Assembly: GCA_964247055.1 (NCBI GenBank)
Contig: OZ176052.1
Location: 248,001 to 312,000 of the forward strand
From: Paragordius varius
Lineage: Eukaryota > Nematomorpha
Length of the DNA stretch: 64,000 bases
Direction of reading: 5' to 3'
Below are positions 43,148 to 54,405 of this stretch, in pieces; within the stretch, counting starts at the first letter, position 1; every line of letters starts with the position of its first letter. The position numbers and the translations under genes were made by a program. The notes under the pieces are model-generated. The model searched no databases, was not told the DNA's origin, and saw nothing but the letters and a program-made list of their open reading frames with translations.

Positions 43148-46100
43148 TTAAAAAACTTCGGAAGAAACCAAAGAAAAGGGGGCGCTGGAGGTTGTAGGCT
43201 CTTGGCTAGGAGCAGAAGTCGGGGTCAGAAAGGGGGGATTTGGTTGGGGCCGGATGGTTCCGGATTTGAATTCGTGCCACAATTCCGAGGACAGATGGAT
43301 GGTAGAACTAATCATGAGTCTGCGGAGGCGCGGAATATCGTTCGCACGGCATAATTTTTTTAGGACAAGGTCGTTAGGAGGATACCAAGCCCCAAGGGCT
43401 CCGACAATTAACGGTAAAACTTCGACAGTATCGTTTTCTTTTTCAAAAAAGGATATTAGGGGAGAGTATTTTGATATTTTCGCTTCATGGGAACGGGTCA
43501 GACTAGCAAACTGGTTTTCAAAAGGGACACTGGCGTCGATAATATATAAAGCATTAGAAGATTTCAATACCAAGTCAGGCTTTAAGGGGAAGGGGCGCAC
43601 AAATTCGTCTTCAAATAAAATTTCAAAACCGTATTTTAAGTTATTTTTGAGGAGGGTTAGAATTCGATTATGGCGGAATCTCCACGATTGGGAATATTGG
43701 AGGCAGTGGTTAAGGATATGGGGGAGGGTCTCTGGAAACTTACCACATCGCCGACAGGAAGGGTTTTTTTGTGAGCCTGGCCTACAGTTTATTGGGAGTA
43801 GGTTAAGTCGGGCACGGTGAATGAAATTCCAATCGCTAAAGGATGTATAAAGACCAGAAGAAAGGAAATGGGAACTGGCTTTGTGATGGTGGACAGCGTC
43901 AAGGACTTTACCTTGGCTGGGTGAGTTAAGAATTTCTTTTAGGTCTTCACTTTTTATTTGGGAGGAAATGGATTTTACGATGGCTTTCCGGGAGTTGGGG
44001 TCGATGCGAAAGTTGGAGCCTTCGATGAAAATAAGATTATCAGTAAAAACCCATTTTATGTTAAGACGCGAAGAGGCCAGTCTGGATATTGAAAAAATAT
44101 TGGAAACGCCAGATGCGGGCAGGTTAGAAACGCCGGATAGGAATTCGGATAGGTCAGCTTCATTAGGAGAAAGAGTTTTAAAGCGCTGGCTAACCGTGAG
44201 TTTGAGTTCCTCTTTTGCCATTTCTGCAATAAGGGGGTCGGGACTAGTTAGGATTTTGTATGTGGAATCTATTTTATAAATATCGCATAGCGAAGAAAGG
44301 CGATTGAAACCTAGTCCCCCGGATTTTGTGTCAATATAAAAGTAAGCAGTCGCTGCACCTTGGGGAAGTGAAGTCAATGATTTAAGGTTTGCGCGAAGGT
44401 GAGTGTCGATTGAGGAAAGGTCGGATTTTAGTACTGATCCCAGACGAAGTTTGTGATGGGTGGTTGGCATAATAAAAAGTTTTAAGGCGTCGCATTTTTG
44501 CCATGGGGTCAGGGAAGATGACATAATTTTGTCAATTAGAAGGTTAAAGTTAGAAAGTTTGTCTGGAGCTATCAGAAACCCAACAGGTTTTCCCAGAAAA
44601 TCATGGGGTTCACCATCGAGGAGGCATGGGATAGGGTGGTCGTCAATAGATAAATGAAGGGGGCGCAACCCGTTGGGATGGGGTTCGTAATTAAGGATTC
44701 GGGACTTTGATGGGTTAATTTTAATGCCAATAGAAGATAGAAAGGAGTTGGTAAGGGCAATTGCGCCTTTCAGAGAGTCGGGGCTATCAGTGATGATAGT
44801 TAAGTCGTCAGCGAAGGCCAAGCAGGAGGTGAGGGGACGATTGTTTAGGGCTACGATAATGGGGTTAATGCACAAATTAAAGATTAGGCCGGAAAGGGGG
44901 CACCCCTGCTTGATTCCTTTAAGATAGGGGATGGGGTCGGTGAGGTTTTTATCAATTAAAAATTGGGTTGAAGAATTAAGTAAAATAAAATTTAGAAGGC
45001 TTTCAAGAGGTGGGGGCAGGCCAAGGGACGATAAAAGTTGGGTGCAGACAGGCAGGGGAATCGAGTCGAAGGCGGCGGAAACGTCCAGCCATAGAAAGAT
45101 GGTCTGGTGGTTCGCTGTACGGGCCTTCGACAGGCGGTTGGAAATGTAATAATTATGTTCCAACACGCCGTCGAAGGGGGAAAACCCTTTTTGTTGGGGG
45201 GCGATAAGATTGTGGAGGGCTACGTGGTGGCTGAGGAATTTGTGGATAATTTTAGCGAAGATTCGATAAATTATATTAGAAATGGCGATGGGGCGAAAAT
45301 TGGAGGGGTCGGAAGTGTCGCCTTTTTTATGAATTAAAATGGAAAAAGATTGAAGCCATGCTTTGGGGACGGTTTGGAGTAGAAGGCATGTTTCAAAGAC
45401 CTTGGAAATAATCAGGAAGTTGGGGTCTATAAGGCGCCAATGAGAGGCGGACATACGGTCAGGGCCGGGTGTAGAATTTAAGCAGGCGTTGAGAGAGCTA
45501 CTTATTAACTCTTTAGAGAATTCTGGAAATGGCATGGTTGGAGGGGGAGTGATATTGGGTATAGAATCAGGAGTATAATCAGAGGGGCCAAACCGGTTTT
45601 TAAAAAAGGAGAAAACATCATTTAAGGAAGCACTGCACCTAGATGGATTGGGATCAATTATGGAGCGGATGGCTTTCTTTTTATTTTTATTATACAAGCG
45701 GCGGAGATTAGGTTGGGGCATGCCATGGGATATAGGGTTTTCGAGTTTGAGACTGACTCTTGCTTCAAAGATTAGTTCGTCGTACACAGAATTGAATTCC
45801 TGGGCATTTGTGACGGAGGAGAGACGTTCAATTAATTGAGAGAGTGACAATCTGATGTTGTTGTAGTCAGGTCTGTTAGATGGCCGACTAGAAGAATTGG
45901 TGGAGACTCTTGTGGGTTCATCAGGTGTATTATCAGCAGTAGGAGGGTGTTGATTGGTGGGGGGTAGTTGCTTGATATTCGTCTTTGTTCTCTTCATCGT
46001 ACGTTTGGGTGGTAAACGGCTGTTGTTTGGGAGGATTAGACTCATCAGAGGGATTGGATCTGCATTGGTTTGGTTATTATTGTTACGAATGGCGTGAGGA

Positions 46101-47356
46101 CTATCTGAGTTGTTTTTATTATTACTATTGTTGTGTTCTCGCCTGATGGTATTGAGTTTTTCTTGATGGTGGATAATACGCGGATACCTGTTGTTGGGGA
46201 CATCAGAATTGGTACGATTGTGGAAGTTATCATTAGGGGTGTCAACGTGGCTGTTATCTTTGTGTCCATTGGTTGTTTTGTTCACAGATAAAACCTCGTA
46301 TCGGTTGGTCAAATCAATCAAGGTTGGGTTGTTCGTGCGCCGTTTTAACCAAGCTGGAGAGTGTCTAGCTCTTTTAGCCGGTGGAGTTTTGGGTGAGGAT
46401 TGATTGTGTAAACTGGGAACTGATGTCATGAGACAAGGTTTAGGAGGACAGCTTGATGGATGGTTTTTGACGGGTGATGACATGTATGGAGATTCGCGAT
46501 ACTTGTAGAGAGGTGGAAGTGATAGACTCATGAGTGAGGGAATATTTCGTGGATTTCTTGGTGGGGTCATCATGAGATTATTAAAGGATGCTATTGGAAC
46601 TCGTTGGATTGGAGTAAAATTTTTTGAGGATTGGGGATTGCGAGTGACAAGTGGAGGATATTGACTGCGTGAGGAAGGTAGATGACCTAGATTGTGAGAT
46701 ATTCGTTGGCTGGGAGGGGTGTGAGCATGTGGAACCAAGTGCGATAAATTAGTCGGAGTGACTGAAAGTGAATTTGGAGAGTAGAGCTGGCGATTAGATG
46801 TTGTTGGAAGTTGTGAATTTAAGGCCTGGGCGTAGGTTGGTCTGGCGTTCGGAGGATGGGGACTCCATGGTATAAGAACGGGGGAACGCCTCAGTGGGGG
46901 TGACCAGTGAAAAGGGGCACGGGATATTAGTGGAGAGACTGGGTGGATACGCCAAGGTTGCTGCTGGGATTGTCGATTGAGGTAGCTGTTAAAACCGAGA
47001 GAAGCCTTTTTATGGGTGTAAGTATGGTTTGCCAAACCTTGATTGCTGGGGAAGGATTCAGGACAGAGACGGCATTTGAAAGGGTTATTAGAATTTTTTA
47101 ACATAACTCTATCCTTAAGACAGGGGTGGCGAGACGGTTTAGAAGATATATACTGTCTACAAAGCGAGCAGAATTTGAAAACTTTTGTGATAAAAATATT
47201 ATGATTTATTCTTAAATGGCGCAGAAGAGAGTGACGCGAGATGTACCATTCATGGCCCGAGAAAGATGCAGGGCATCCTGTTTCCGAGCAAAAAAACGTT
47301 TGGGGGATCGGGAATGAAATAAATAAAGAATTATTGTCTCTTTCCGGTTTGGACAT
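43148..47356 (-). CDS. Utopia-type ORF: zinc fingers, reverse transcriptase, restriction-like endonuclease
   Basis: The protein would bind, nick and reverse-transcribe into U2 genes. N-terminal fingers: C23/C28/H47/H52 (C2H2), C63/C66/H77/C79, and C95/C98/H111/H115 (C2H2). Residues 120-560 are rich in Pro, Asn and Ser and look disordered. RT spans about 600-930, with NSTPGPDRMSASHW ahead of it, catalytic D758 in LWLDVSAAFDS, GIKQGCPLSG, and D850/D851 in AFADDL. The R2-type endonuclease has a CCHC finger (C1201, C1204, H1213, C1218) and the PD-(D/E)xK-like core P1260-D1261...D1274. No apurinic-type endonuclease is present. The ATG at 47356 is preceded in frame by TAA nine codons upstream. The ORF is uninterrupted and conspicuously GC-richer than its surroundings. 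It would be expressed from U2-locus transcription or an internal promoter; neither is shown here. Confidence 0.92.
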   Translation of the reverse strand: MSKPERDNNSLFISFPIPQTFFCSETGCPASFSGHEWYISRHSLLRHLRINHNIFITKVFKFCSLCRQYISSKPSRHPCLKDRVMLKNSNNPFKCRLCPESFPSNQGLANHTYTHKKASLGFNSYLNRQSQQQPWRIHPVSPLISRAPFHWSPPLRRSPVLIPWSPHPPNARPTYAQALNSQLPTTSNRQLYSPNSLSVTPTNLSHLVPHAHTPPSQRISHNLGHLPSSRSQYPPLVTRNPQSSKNFTPIQRVPIASFNNLMMTPPRNPRNIPSLMSLSLPPLYKYRESPYMSSPVKNHPSSCPPKPCLMTSVPSLHNQSSPKTPPAKRARHSPAWLKRRTNNPTLIDLTNRYEVLSVNKTTNGHKDNSHVDTPNDNFHNRTNSDVPNNRYPRIIHHQEKLNTIRREHNNSNNKNNSDSPHAIRNNNNQTNADPIPLMSLILPNNSRLPPKRTMKRTKTNIKQLPPTNQHPPTADNTPDEPTRVSTNSSSRPSNRPDYNNIRLSLSQLIERLSSVTNAQEFNSVYDELIFEARVSLKLENPISHGMPQPNLRRLYNKNKKKAIRSIIDPNPSRCSASLNDVFSFFKNRFGPSDYTPDSIPNITPPPTMPFPEFSKELISSSLNACLNSTPGPDRMSASHWRLIDPNFLIISKVFETCLLLQTVPKAWLQSFSILIHKKGDTSDPSNFRPIAISNIIYRIFAKIIHKFLSHHVALHNLIAPQQKGFSPFDGVLEHNYYISNRLSKARTANHQTIFLWLDVSAAFDSIPLPVCTQLLSSLGLPPPLESLLNFILLNSSTQFLIDKNLTDPIPYLKGIKQGCPLSGLIFNLCINPIIVALNNRPLTSCLAFADDLTIITDSPDSLKGAIALTNSFLSSIGIKINPSKSRILNYEPHPNGLRPLHLSIDDHPIPCLLDGEPHDFLGKPVGFLIAPDKLSNFNLLIDKIMSSSLTPWQKCDALKLFIMPTTHHKLRLGSVLKSDLSSIDTHLRANLKSLTSLPQGAATAYFYIDTKSGGLGFNRLSSLCDIYKIDSTYKILTSPDPLIAEMAKEELKLTVSQRFKTLSPNEADLSEFLSGVSNLPASGVSNIFSISRLASSRLNIKWVFTDNLIFIEGSNFRIDPNSRKAIVKSISSQIKSEDLKEILNSPSQGKVLDAVHHHKASSHFLSSGLYTSFSDWNFIHRARLNLLPINCRPGSQKNPSCRRCGKFPETLPHILNHCLQYSQSWRFRHNRILTLLKNNLKYGFEILFEDEFVRPFPLKPDLVLKSSNALYIIDASVPFENQFASLTRSHEAKISKYSPLISFFEKENDTVEVLPLIVGALGAWYPPNDLVLKKLCRANDIPRLRRLMISSTIHLSSELWHEFKSGTIRPQPNPPFLTPTSAPSQEPTTSSAPFSLVSSEVF

Positions 47357-48474
47357 TTGAGTAATTAAATTAAAATGGCATTAAGATAAATATGTATGTT
47401 GTGGGAAGGAGTCGGGGTAAGAATATCAAAAAAAAGGGGGAGATATGTGATAAAGTATAAAATATCCATTAAAAAAAAAAAAAATAAATTAAAATGAGCG
47501 ATATGTATAATTAGAGATTTAAAAATAAAGTGTGTACAGAAGATGGGTATATATAAAAATCAATAACAAAGGTGATTAAGTAGGAATTATAATAAAAAAA
47601 AGTAAGGAAAGTTAATAAAATATCATTTACCATAGATTAAAGAGCGTTATGTATACCATATAAAAGCAAGCTTATTGAAGAACCAAGTGATGGGTTGTGT
47701 AAATAAAATTTTGAATTCATTAGATTTCGGGCTTGAGTGTGTTACTATTTTCACGAAGAAATTTTCCGGATTGTATAGGAGGCAGATAAGACAGAAGTGT
47801 GACAACCAGGGATAAATTTTCAAGTAAATTAGTTAAGATTTCCACGAGTTTGCTTTTGGAGAGTTGAGAAAATGTAATAGGTGAGAGGTTAAAGATAAGA
47901 TTGGTAGGCTTTCCAAGTTAAAGTTGCGAGGATTAATTAATCTGGATTATATGAGATGCAGAAGATTGACAACCAGGGATCCGATGCAAAAAAGTGGAAT
48001 AAATTTAATGGAATTCGTTAAGATTTCCGCAAATATGCTGTTTTTAGAGGGAGTTGACAGAATGTGATAGGAGTAGGGTTGAAGATAAAATTGGTAAGTT
48101 TTCCAAGTTAAAGTTTTGAGAATTAATAAAATTAATTATGAAGCGAATTAAGACGGATATAACCAAACTAAAGAATATATGTTTAATAAAAATTTTCAAA
48201 GAAAATATAAAAAGTTTCGAAGGAATAACAAAGTTTCAAAAGGATAAACACAGAAGTAATAAACTTCCGCCTCCCAAATAATATCAGGAAGGGCGGAAGG
48301 ATGGGTCACGAGACCACGCGAAAAGTGTGTAGCTTATGCGATATAGCCGAAGGGAATTAGATGATGATTAGGATAAGGATCGATGATGTAATATGTATAG
48401 TGATTGGATTAAATGAGATATGATAATTTGAATTTAATAATATAATAGATGGATGTAATATAAAGAATTTGCTT
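47357..48474 (-). other. 5' UTR of Utopia-1 with tandem subrepeats
   Basis: Two imperfect copies of a unit of about 167 bp start at 47801 and 47968 (both GACAACCAGGGAT on the plus strand). Each includes AAGATTTCC and GTTTTCCAAGTTAAAGTT-like words. A short GC-richer patch lies at 48285-48355. Tandem units in a LINE 5' UTR often act in promoter or RNA processing roles; that is inference. Confidence 0.6.
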
Positions 48475-48511
48475 CTACACTTTGATCTTAGCCAAGAGGC
48501 CGAGAAGCGAT
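48475..48511 (-). pseudogene. U2 snRNA, 5' 37 nucleotides
   Basis: The minus strand reads ATCGCTTCTCGGCCTCTTGG then CTAAGATCAAAGTGTAG, the canonical U2 5' end. It contains the U6-pairing and stem I part and the first four bases of the branch-point recognition sequence GUAGUA. The gene is cut immediately after GUAG by the element. This is the only U2 5' end found in the window. Confidence 0.95.
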
Positions 48512-49293
48512 AACCACATACAAATTTTCATTCTTCAATATAAATTTATTTCCTTCCGGGAATCGAGACATTATTCTCACCTTTATATTCTTTTTTCGAA
48601 TTCAAATAGTTGGAAAAAGCATTTTTTTAGCTATCGAATGATACCAAATACTCTATATTTTGTTTCAAATTGTGATATTTTTACAATGTTGCTCTCACAT
48701 TTTCACCATTTTTATATAGATGCTTTCTATACACATTATATCCATTTGTTTTAGAATTTTGTTTGTATATATACATTATCTCTGTGTGTTAATATACCTG
48801 TATTTATTATATTATCCACATCCAGCATTATATATTGTAAATATCATACAATAAATTTATTATTATTATAATTCTATAAAAATGTTTTTGGGTTGATGAA
48901 TGGGAATTTAAATATAGAAAAAATCTTGACTAGGATATTAGAATAATTTCTTGTGTTTTTCAAATAAAACAATCTCCAAAGGAATATGTAATTTGCATCA
49001 ATTTTCTAAGGTAAAATAATATTTTATTATATATAACGATATATAAAAAAATTTATTTGTACTAATACAAGAATATAATGATAAATCGTAAATTTGATAA
49101 TGAGAGAAACAAAATTTGATACTGTTTTAGATTTAAAGCGCGAAGAATATAACTTTAAAATGGTGCATAATTAACTTGAAGAATAAGGCAGATCTCCAAT
49201 AGTAACCATTTAAGATAGATTCAAATTTGGAATTAAACGATATAAAATAACGGCGTAAAATTATGAATAATTGATTTCATAAAATCAAATATA
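48512..49293 (-). promoter_or_regulatory. Presumed U2 gene upstream region
   Basis: Lies upstream of the U2 5' end. About 45-75 bp before the start the minus strand reads ATGTCTCGATTCCCGGAAGG, the right distance for a proximal sequence element of an snRNA promoter; the assignment is by position only. The rest is AT-rich with no gene. Confidence 0.3.
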
Positions 49294-49475
49294 CAGTAGC
49301 GTATGCAGTAAAAGATTGTTAGTGCAAAGTAATCTTAATGAACACAAAACAGGGGGACAATTTTCATATATTAATTATCATTCAGTCCTATTTATAAACA
49401 TATCCATAATATCCCCCTGTTATGTGTTCATTAAGATTATTTTGCACTAACAATCTTTTACTATATACGCTACTG
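49294..49475. mobile_element. CAGTAGCG-type MITE, copy 1
   Basis: CAGTAGCGTATGCAGTAAAA at the left and its inverse at the right, extending to about 60 bp of terminal inverted repeat (including GATTGTTAGTGCAAAGTAAT), with TA on both sides. 182 bp, hairpin-forming, non-coding. TA duplication and a CAGT start fit Tc1/mariner. Confidence 0.9.
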
Positions 49476-49604
49476 TAATTAAAATGGAAAAAAACTTTGT
49501 TGCAGATGCCGCGAAAAAATGTAATAAAATTGCAGATAAAATCATTTGTAACTTATGCAGATTGTAAATTAAAAAAATTCACAAAAAGAAAACCTATTGA
49601 TATA

Positions 49605-49776
49605 CAGTAGCGTGTGGCATAAAACAATATTTGTCCATAAAAGAATAAAAAAATGTTTTTTTTTTAAAAAAATAAGTCTAGTTGTAATGTACATAATTTA
49701 TAATGTCCCTTTGTTTTTTTGAAAAAAAAAATTCATTCTTTTATGGACTAATAATGTTTTATATCATACGCTACTG
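49605..49776. mobile_element. CAGTAGCG-type MITE, copy 2
   Basis: Terminal CAGTAGCGTGTGGCATAAAA and inverted TTTTATATCATACGCTACTG, flanked by TA. The interior differs from copy 1, so it is a separate subfamily with shared ends. 172 bp. Confidence 0.88.
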
Positions 49777-49778
49777 TA

Positions 49779-51112
49779 GTAGTATTTTATTATTAAATTA
49801 CCAATAAGCGAAAAATAAAGCCGGTAATTTCTTTATTTAAAAGGGAGAATAATATCAAATGATAATAATTCTATGCCACCAAATGTGTTTTTATTTTTTC
49901 TTCAAGATGTAAAAAATACCTAAAAGGATAAATAAATTTCTACACTTCATCAAAATTACTTCTTTCCATGTGCGCAAATTTTATATTGTACAGTATTTTT
50001 ATGGGCATGCCTTCTTTTCATTAGAATATATTAGGGAAAAGATAATATATAAACGTAATTGAAACTTAAAATATGTTTTTGTTTTCATTGTTCAATCTTT
50101 TTTTATCAACACGTAATCAAGTTTTGATGCATAACTAAAATTATGAAATTGAAGAGCACTATATTTTCTATAACATAATAAATGCTAAAAGATTGTAAAA
50201 GAAAATCTTGTAGAGTTGTAAATAATCGATCCAATATTGTACATATTAGGTTGTTAAAAAACTGAAACTCATTTTAGATCTTAAATTAATATTTTATAGA
50301 AAAATCGCTAAAATGCAATTTAAATTATGCTGTAAGTTTTAAATTAAACAATAATCGCTTAAAATATTTACTATTATTTACCTATATGGCGGCTTTGTTT
50401 TGCTGATTACTGATGTTTTCGTTCTGGAAAATAAATTATTTATGTTTCAAATTATATTAAACATTATTTGGTTGAAATGCAAATGATTTTTAAATATTAA
50501 AATCTCTGTCAAAAGCGTTACACTGTATTTCAAATGCCGTCATTACAAGTATATTTAGCACACACTATCAAGATTATCTATATCTGTCCTAGCAAAATTA
50601 TATTTGTATGAAATTAATCTTTTTTGTATATTTAGAAGCCATTAAACCTACAATTTAAAATCGTCAGACTATAATTTTTGTATAAATCACATCGTATGAT
50701 TAAATAAAAAGACGTGTTTAATTTATATTGTTTGAAAATTTAAAATGGTTATCAGAGTCTGGATTTTAAGCGTTTTGAGTGAGGTAGACTCTGAACTTAA
50801 GACAAGCTTGGATCTTCATGCCCACTGGTTATTATTTTTTTCATTGCCTAGATTTTTGTTGTGCCCGTTTATAAAATATACTTTTCTTTCACGCTAATTT
50901 TTAATCACTTTAAAACGACAATAAAATATTTATATGGGCATTAAAATATGCAACTTAAAACGCAGTAAGTTGTTTTTTAAGATGATGGATAATGTTCCAT
51001 AAAAACTACTTTTACTGTGAATATAATTTTCCTTATCTTTATTTTCTATTGGTGCTTGATACGGTTGACTGCAAAAAAATTCACTTTCACGTTATTCAAT
51101 ATAAATATTTTA
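49779..51112. other. Intergenic, nothing recognised
   Basis: AT-rich with scattered short frames only. No splice-flanked coding segment or repeat boundary could be supported. Confidence 0.45.
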
Positions 51113-52992
51113 CAGTCATGTAGACTTTATATTGTTAAAGATTTACTTTTTTTCGTTAATTGGGTATTAATATTTGGTAAAGAATATAAAAACAAGAGCA
51201 ATATGGTATTACCATATCATATTCTCTAAAAAAGTAAAATAAGTGTGGGGGAAGGGCGTCGGAAATCTTTAGTAAAAAATGAAAATCTTAAAATATTGTT
51301 ATAGGGGAATGGTAATATTTTTGTTAATCTTTTAGCAATTATATGTTGATTTAAAAATTTATTTCGCACTACACATATGAAAGAGGATTGACGTCAGAAT
51401 TAACCTAATTAATTTGATGAATATTTTGTATGTTAAATTTTAAGAATATTACAGCAATTTATATTTGAAATATTGTTGTTACGTATTTAGATGCGGAATT
51501 TTGTGGGTTTTTATCTTTAATAATCTAATAGATAGTAAAATAGGTATTTTTATATTATTAAGGATTCAAAATTAACTTCAATTACTATTTTTCAACATGA
51601 TAAATACCTGTATTAATCGAAATTGGTTGTATTATTTTAAATAGTTGTTATTAGTAATTAAAATACAGGTTATATATTTGTGAAAATTTAGTTTATAGAT
51701 TGGTTTTGTTTTTATGTTTTTCATGGTTAATTTTTATGTCTTTACATTTTAATAAGGTATAAATTGCGGTTTTTAAATTTAGTCAAATTTAATTTTTTTT
51801 GTTTTTTATTTAACATTGTTAATTGTAATTAATTACTACATATTTGGAAATTTTAAAAAATACAGGTGAAAATGGCAGTTTTTAAAATTTAACATTTTTT
51901 GTATCATTGTTATTTGTTATTAAATAAATATTTTGGACTTTTAAAAAACAGGTGAAAATTGCGGTTTTTAATAAATTAGTAAAATTTTTAATGTTTTGTT
52001 CAACCTCGCTAATTTATTAATTACTATTTTTGATACATTGATATATACAGGTAAAAATTACTATCATTTGAATAAACTAGCAAGGTTGAACAAAACATTA
52101 AAAATTTTTTAATTTTATTAAAAACCGCAATTTTTACTTGTTTTTTAAATGTCGAAAGTATTTGATAATTAATAACAAATAACAATGATACAAAAAAAAT
52201 TAAATTTGAAAAATGTTAAAAACCGCCATTTTTACCTGTATTTTTTAAAATTTCCAAATATGTAGTAATTAATTACAATTAACAATGTTATGATAAAAAC
52301 AAAAAAAATAAATTTGACTTAATTTAAAAACCGCGATTTTTACCTGATTAAAATGTAAACACATAAAAATTAACCATGAAAAACATATAAACAAAACCAA
52401 TCTATAAACTAAATTTTCACAAATATATAACCTGTATTTTAATTACTAATAACAGCTATTTAAAATAATACAACCAATTTCGATTAATACAGGTATTTAT
52501 CATGTTGAAAAATAGTAATTGAATTTAATTTTGAATCCTTAATAATATAAAAATACCTATTTTACTATCTATTAGATTATTAAAGATAAAAACCCACAAA
52601 ATTCCGCATCTAAATACGTAACAACAATATTTCAAATATAAATTGCTGTAATATTCTTAAAATTTAACATACAAAATATTCATCAAATTAATTAGGTTAA
52701 TTCTGACGTCAATCCTCTTTCATATGTGTAGTGCGAAATAAATTTTTAAAAAAAATCAACATATAATTGCTAAAAGATTAACAAAAATATTACCATTCCC
52801 CTATAACAATATTTTAAGATTTTCATTTTTTACTAAAGATTTCCGACGCCCTTCCCCCACACTTATTTTACTTTTTTAGAGAATATGATATGGTAATACC
52901 ATATTGCTCTTGTTTTTATATTCTTTACCAAATATTAATACCCAATTAACGAAAAAAAGTAAATCTTAAACAATATAAAGTCTACATGACTG
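51113..52992. mobile_element. 1.9 kb foldback element
   Basis: Two arms of about 905 bp (51113-52018 and 52071-52992) are inverted copies with high identity by eye, separated by a loop of about 52 bp. The ends are CAGTCATGTAGACTTTATAT and its inverse, with TA on both sides. Within each arm a unit of about 100 bp containing ACAGGTGAAAATTGCGGTTT is repeated about three times. No ORF. The TA site and CAGT start suggest mobilisation by a Tc1/mariner transposase. Confidence 0.9.
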
Positions 52993-52994
52993 TA

Positions 52995-54405
52995 ATTTGC
53001 GATATATCTTAGCCTAAATCAAATTCAGTATTTTTAAATCTGTATTGCAGTCCAATGTTGATTTTATAAATCGGATTTTCAACTTTCTTTGCCGGCTCTC
53101 TATCATCTTCGATTTGTGTCTTTTCAAAAGAGAAAATTTATTGTTAAAATATCGTTGATGTCAAACGATTTTGCTGCAACAAAATTAGAGTCACTTTAAA
53201 AAACAAACATATAAATTTCCATATGTAGTATTTAATAAATATCTCAATAATGATTTCGCGACTCTTCCCCAAATTATTTTATTGTATTTCTGGGATACCC
53301 ACTTTGGCGATACCTCTTTAAAAAAAATCCCATATTAACCAATTAATATTAAACCCTTTTGACGGGTGCTTAACCTCAATTTACACTCCAAGCCAATAAC
53401 TTTATTTTACTTAGTTATCGATATTTTTGTAATGGTATTAAGCTTACGTAATTTTTAGGATTCAACAATAATTTCCAAAACTAACTAATATTTTCAGGAT
53501 TTAAAATTTATTATCCAACAAAAAATAATAAAATGCGGTCCAAAGATCGCTCACCCTCGGACCTTAAGTTTCAAATGCTTATGAAAAGGACGCTTAAATA
53601 TAATACAGTTGATGTAACCAATGTTATTGTTAACCCAAATAAGTAAAAAAATCTTTTTATTTGATTGTGCGAAAAAAGATAAAACGTGATGCCATAAATA
53701 AATCATTTATTGATAAAAGAGGTGAAAAGAGCTAACTCACAAAAAAGTATGCTTAAAAAGGTTTAACTGTATTTACTGTTCCTCAGATCTTTATTAACAT
53801 TTAGTAGTAGAAGAATGTCAGTAACAAATAAATTATATGTATGATCCGTATACCTTTTAAGGCATTTTTACCCCTGAGCGATAATAAAAATCAATAACTT
53901 TATGATAAATAAAAAAAGGATACTTATTTCAGACTTTTAGTATAAAAATAATTAAAATCTTTTTAATTACATTTTGACAACCAATTATTAATAATTAGAA
54001 AATAAGTCGTTTGTTTTAATTATCGATTATACTTGTACATAAATTTTACTTTAAAATACCTTCCTGTCTATATGTGTATCGTTTTTTATAATATTTATAC
54101 AAACAACAAACAAGTTTATAGCAATCGGAACACCTTCTTATGTATTTGAAGCAAGGGTCTCAAGTGTTAACAATGTAAAGCAGTAAGTAATTTGAAAGTT
54201 TTTACGTAATAATTTTATTAAGGCAATGTGATATAAATTTACACCAATAAGATACTTACATAATTCAGAATTATTCAAAAGAACCCCTATTATTTATAAT
54301 CTTATAAACTTTATTTATATGTTTAAATGTCTATAAAAAATACATTGTAAATTTGTAGGTCTTCAATCTATTCTAAATTGTTCTATATATATATATATAT
54401 ACATA
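52995..54405. other. Intergenic with one possible short exon
   Basis: A 37-codon plus frame at 53533-53645 (MRSKDRSPSDLKFQMLMKRT at its start) looks unlike its AT-rich surroundings and could be a first exon. It runs to a TAA that overlaps a GTAAAA donor-like word. No partner exon was found. The rest is featureless, ending in a (TA)n run at 54384-54400. Confidence 0.3.

Larger units (their letters stand above)
42874..48474 (-). mobile_element. Utopia-1, full-length U2-targeted non-LTR retrotransposon
   Basis: A 5601-bp element in the sense orientation of the U2 gene it interrupts. The 5' UTR is 1118 bp (47357-48474), the single ORF 4209 bp and the 3' UTR 274 bp with an A/T-rich end. Both junctions are visible: U2 ...GTGTAG on the 5' side and ATCTGTTC... 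on the 3' side, with one U2 base (T) unaccounted for. The intact ORF, intact junctions and related copies nearby indicate recent activity. Confidence 0.92.

Noticed and set aside
43254-43820. 188-codon plus-strand frame and several others (44724-45337, 45648-45839) across the Utopia ORF
   Set aside because: They are antisense shadows of the GC-rich 1402-codon ORF; codons follow the minus-strand protein and no domains are seen.
48300-48474. HDV-like ribozyme at the Utopia-1 5' end, as in R2 elements
   Set aside because: No double-pseudoknot pairing pattern could be made from the first 150 bases of the element.
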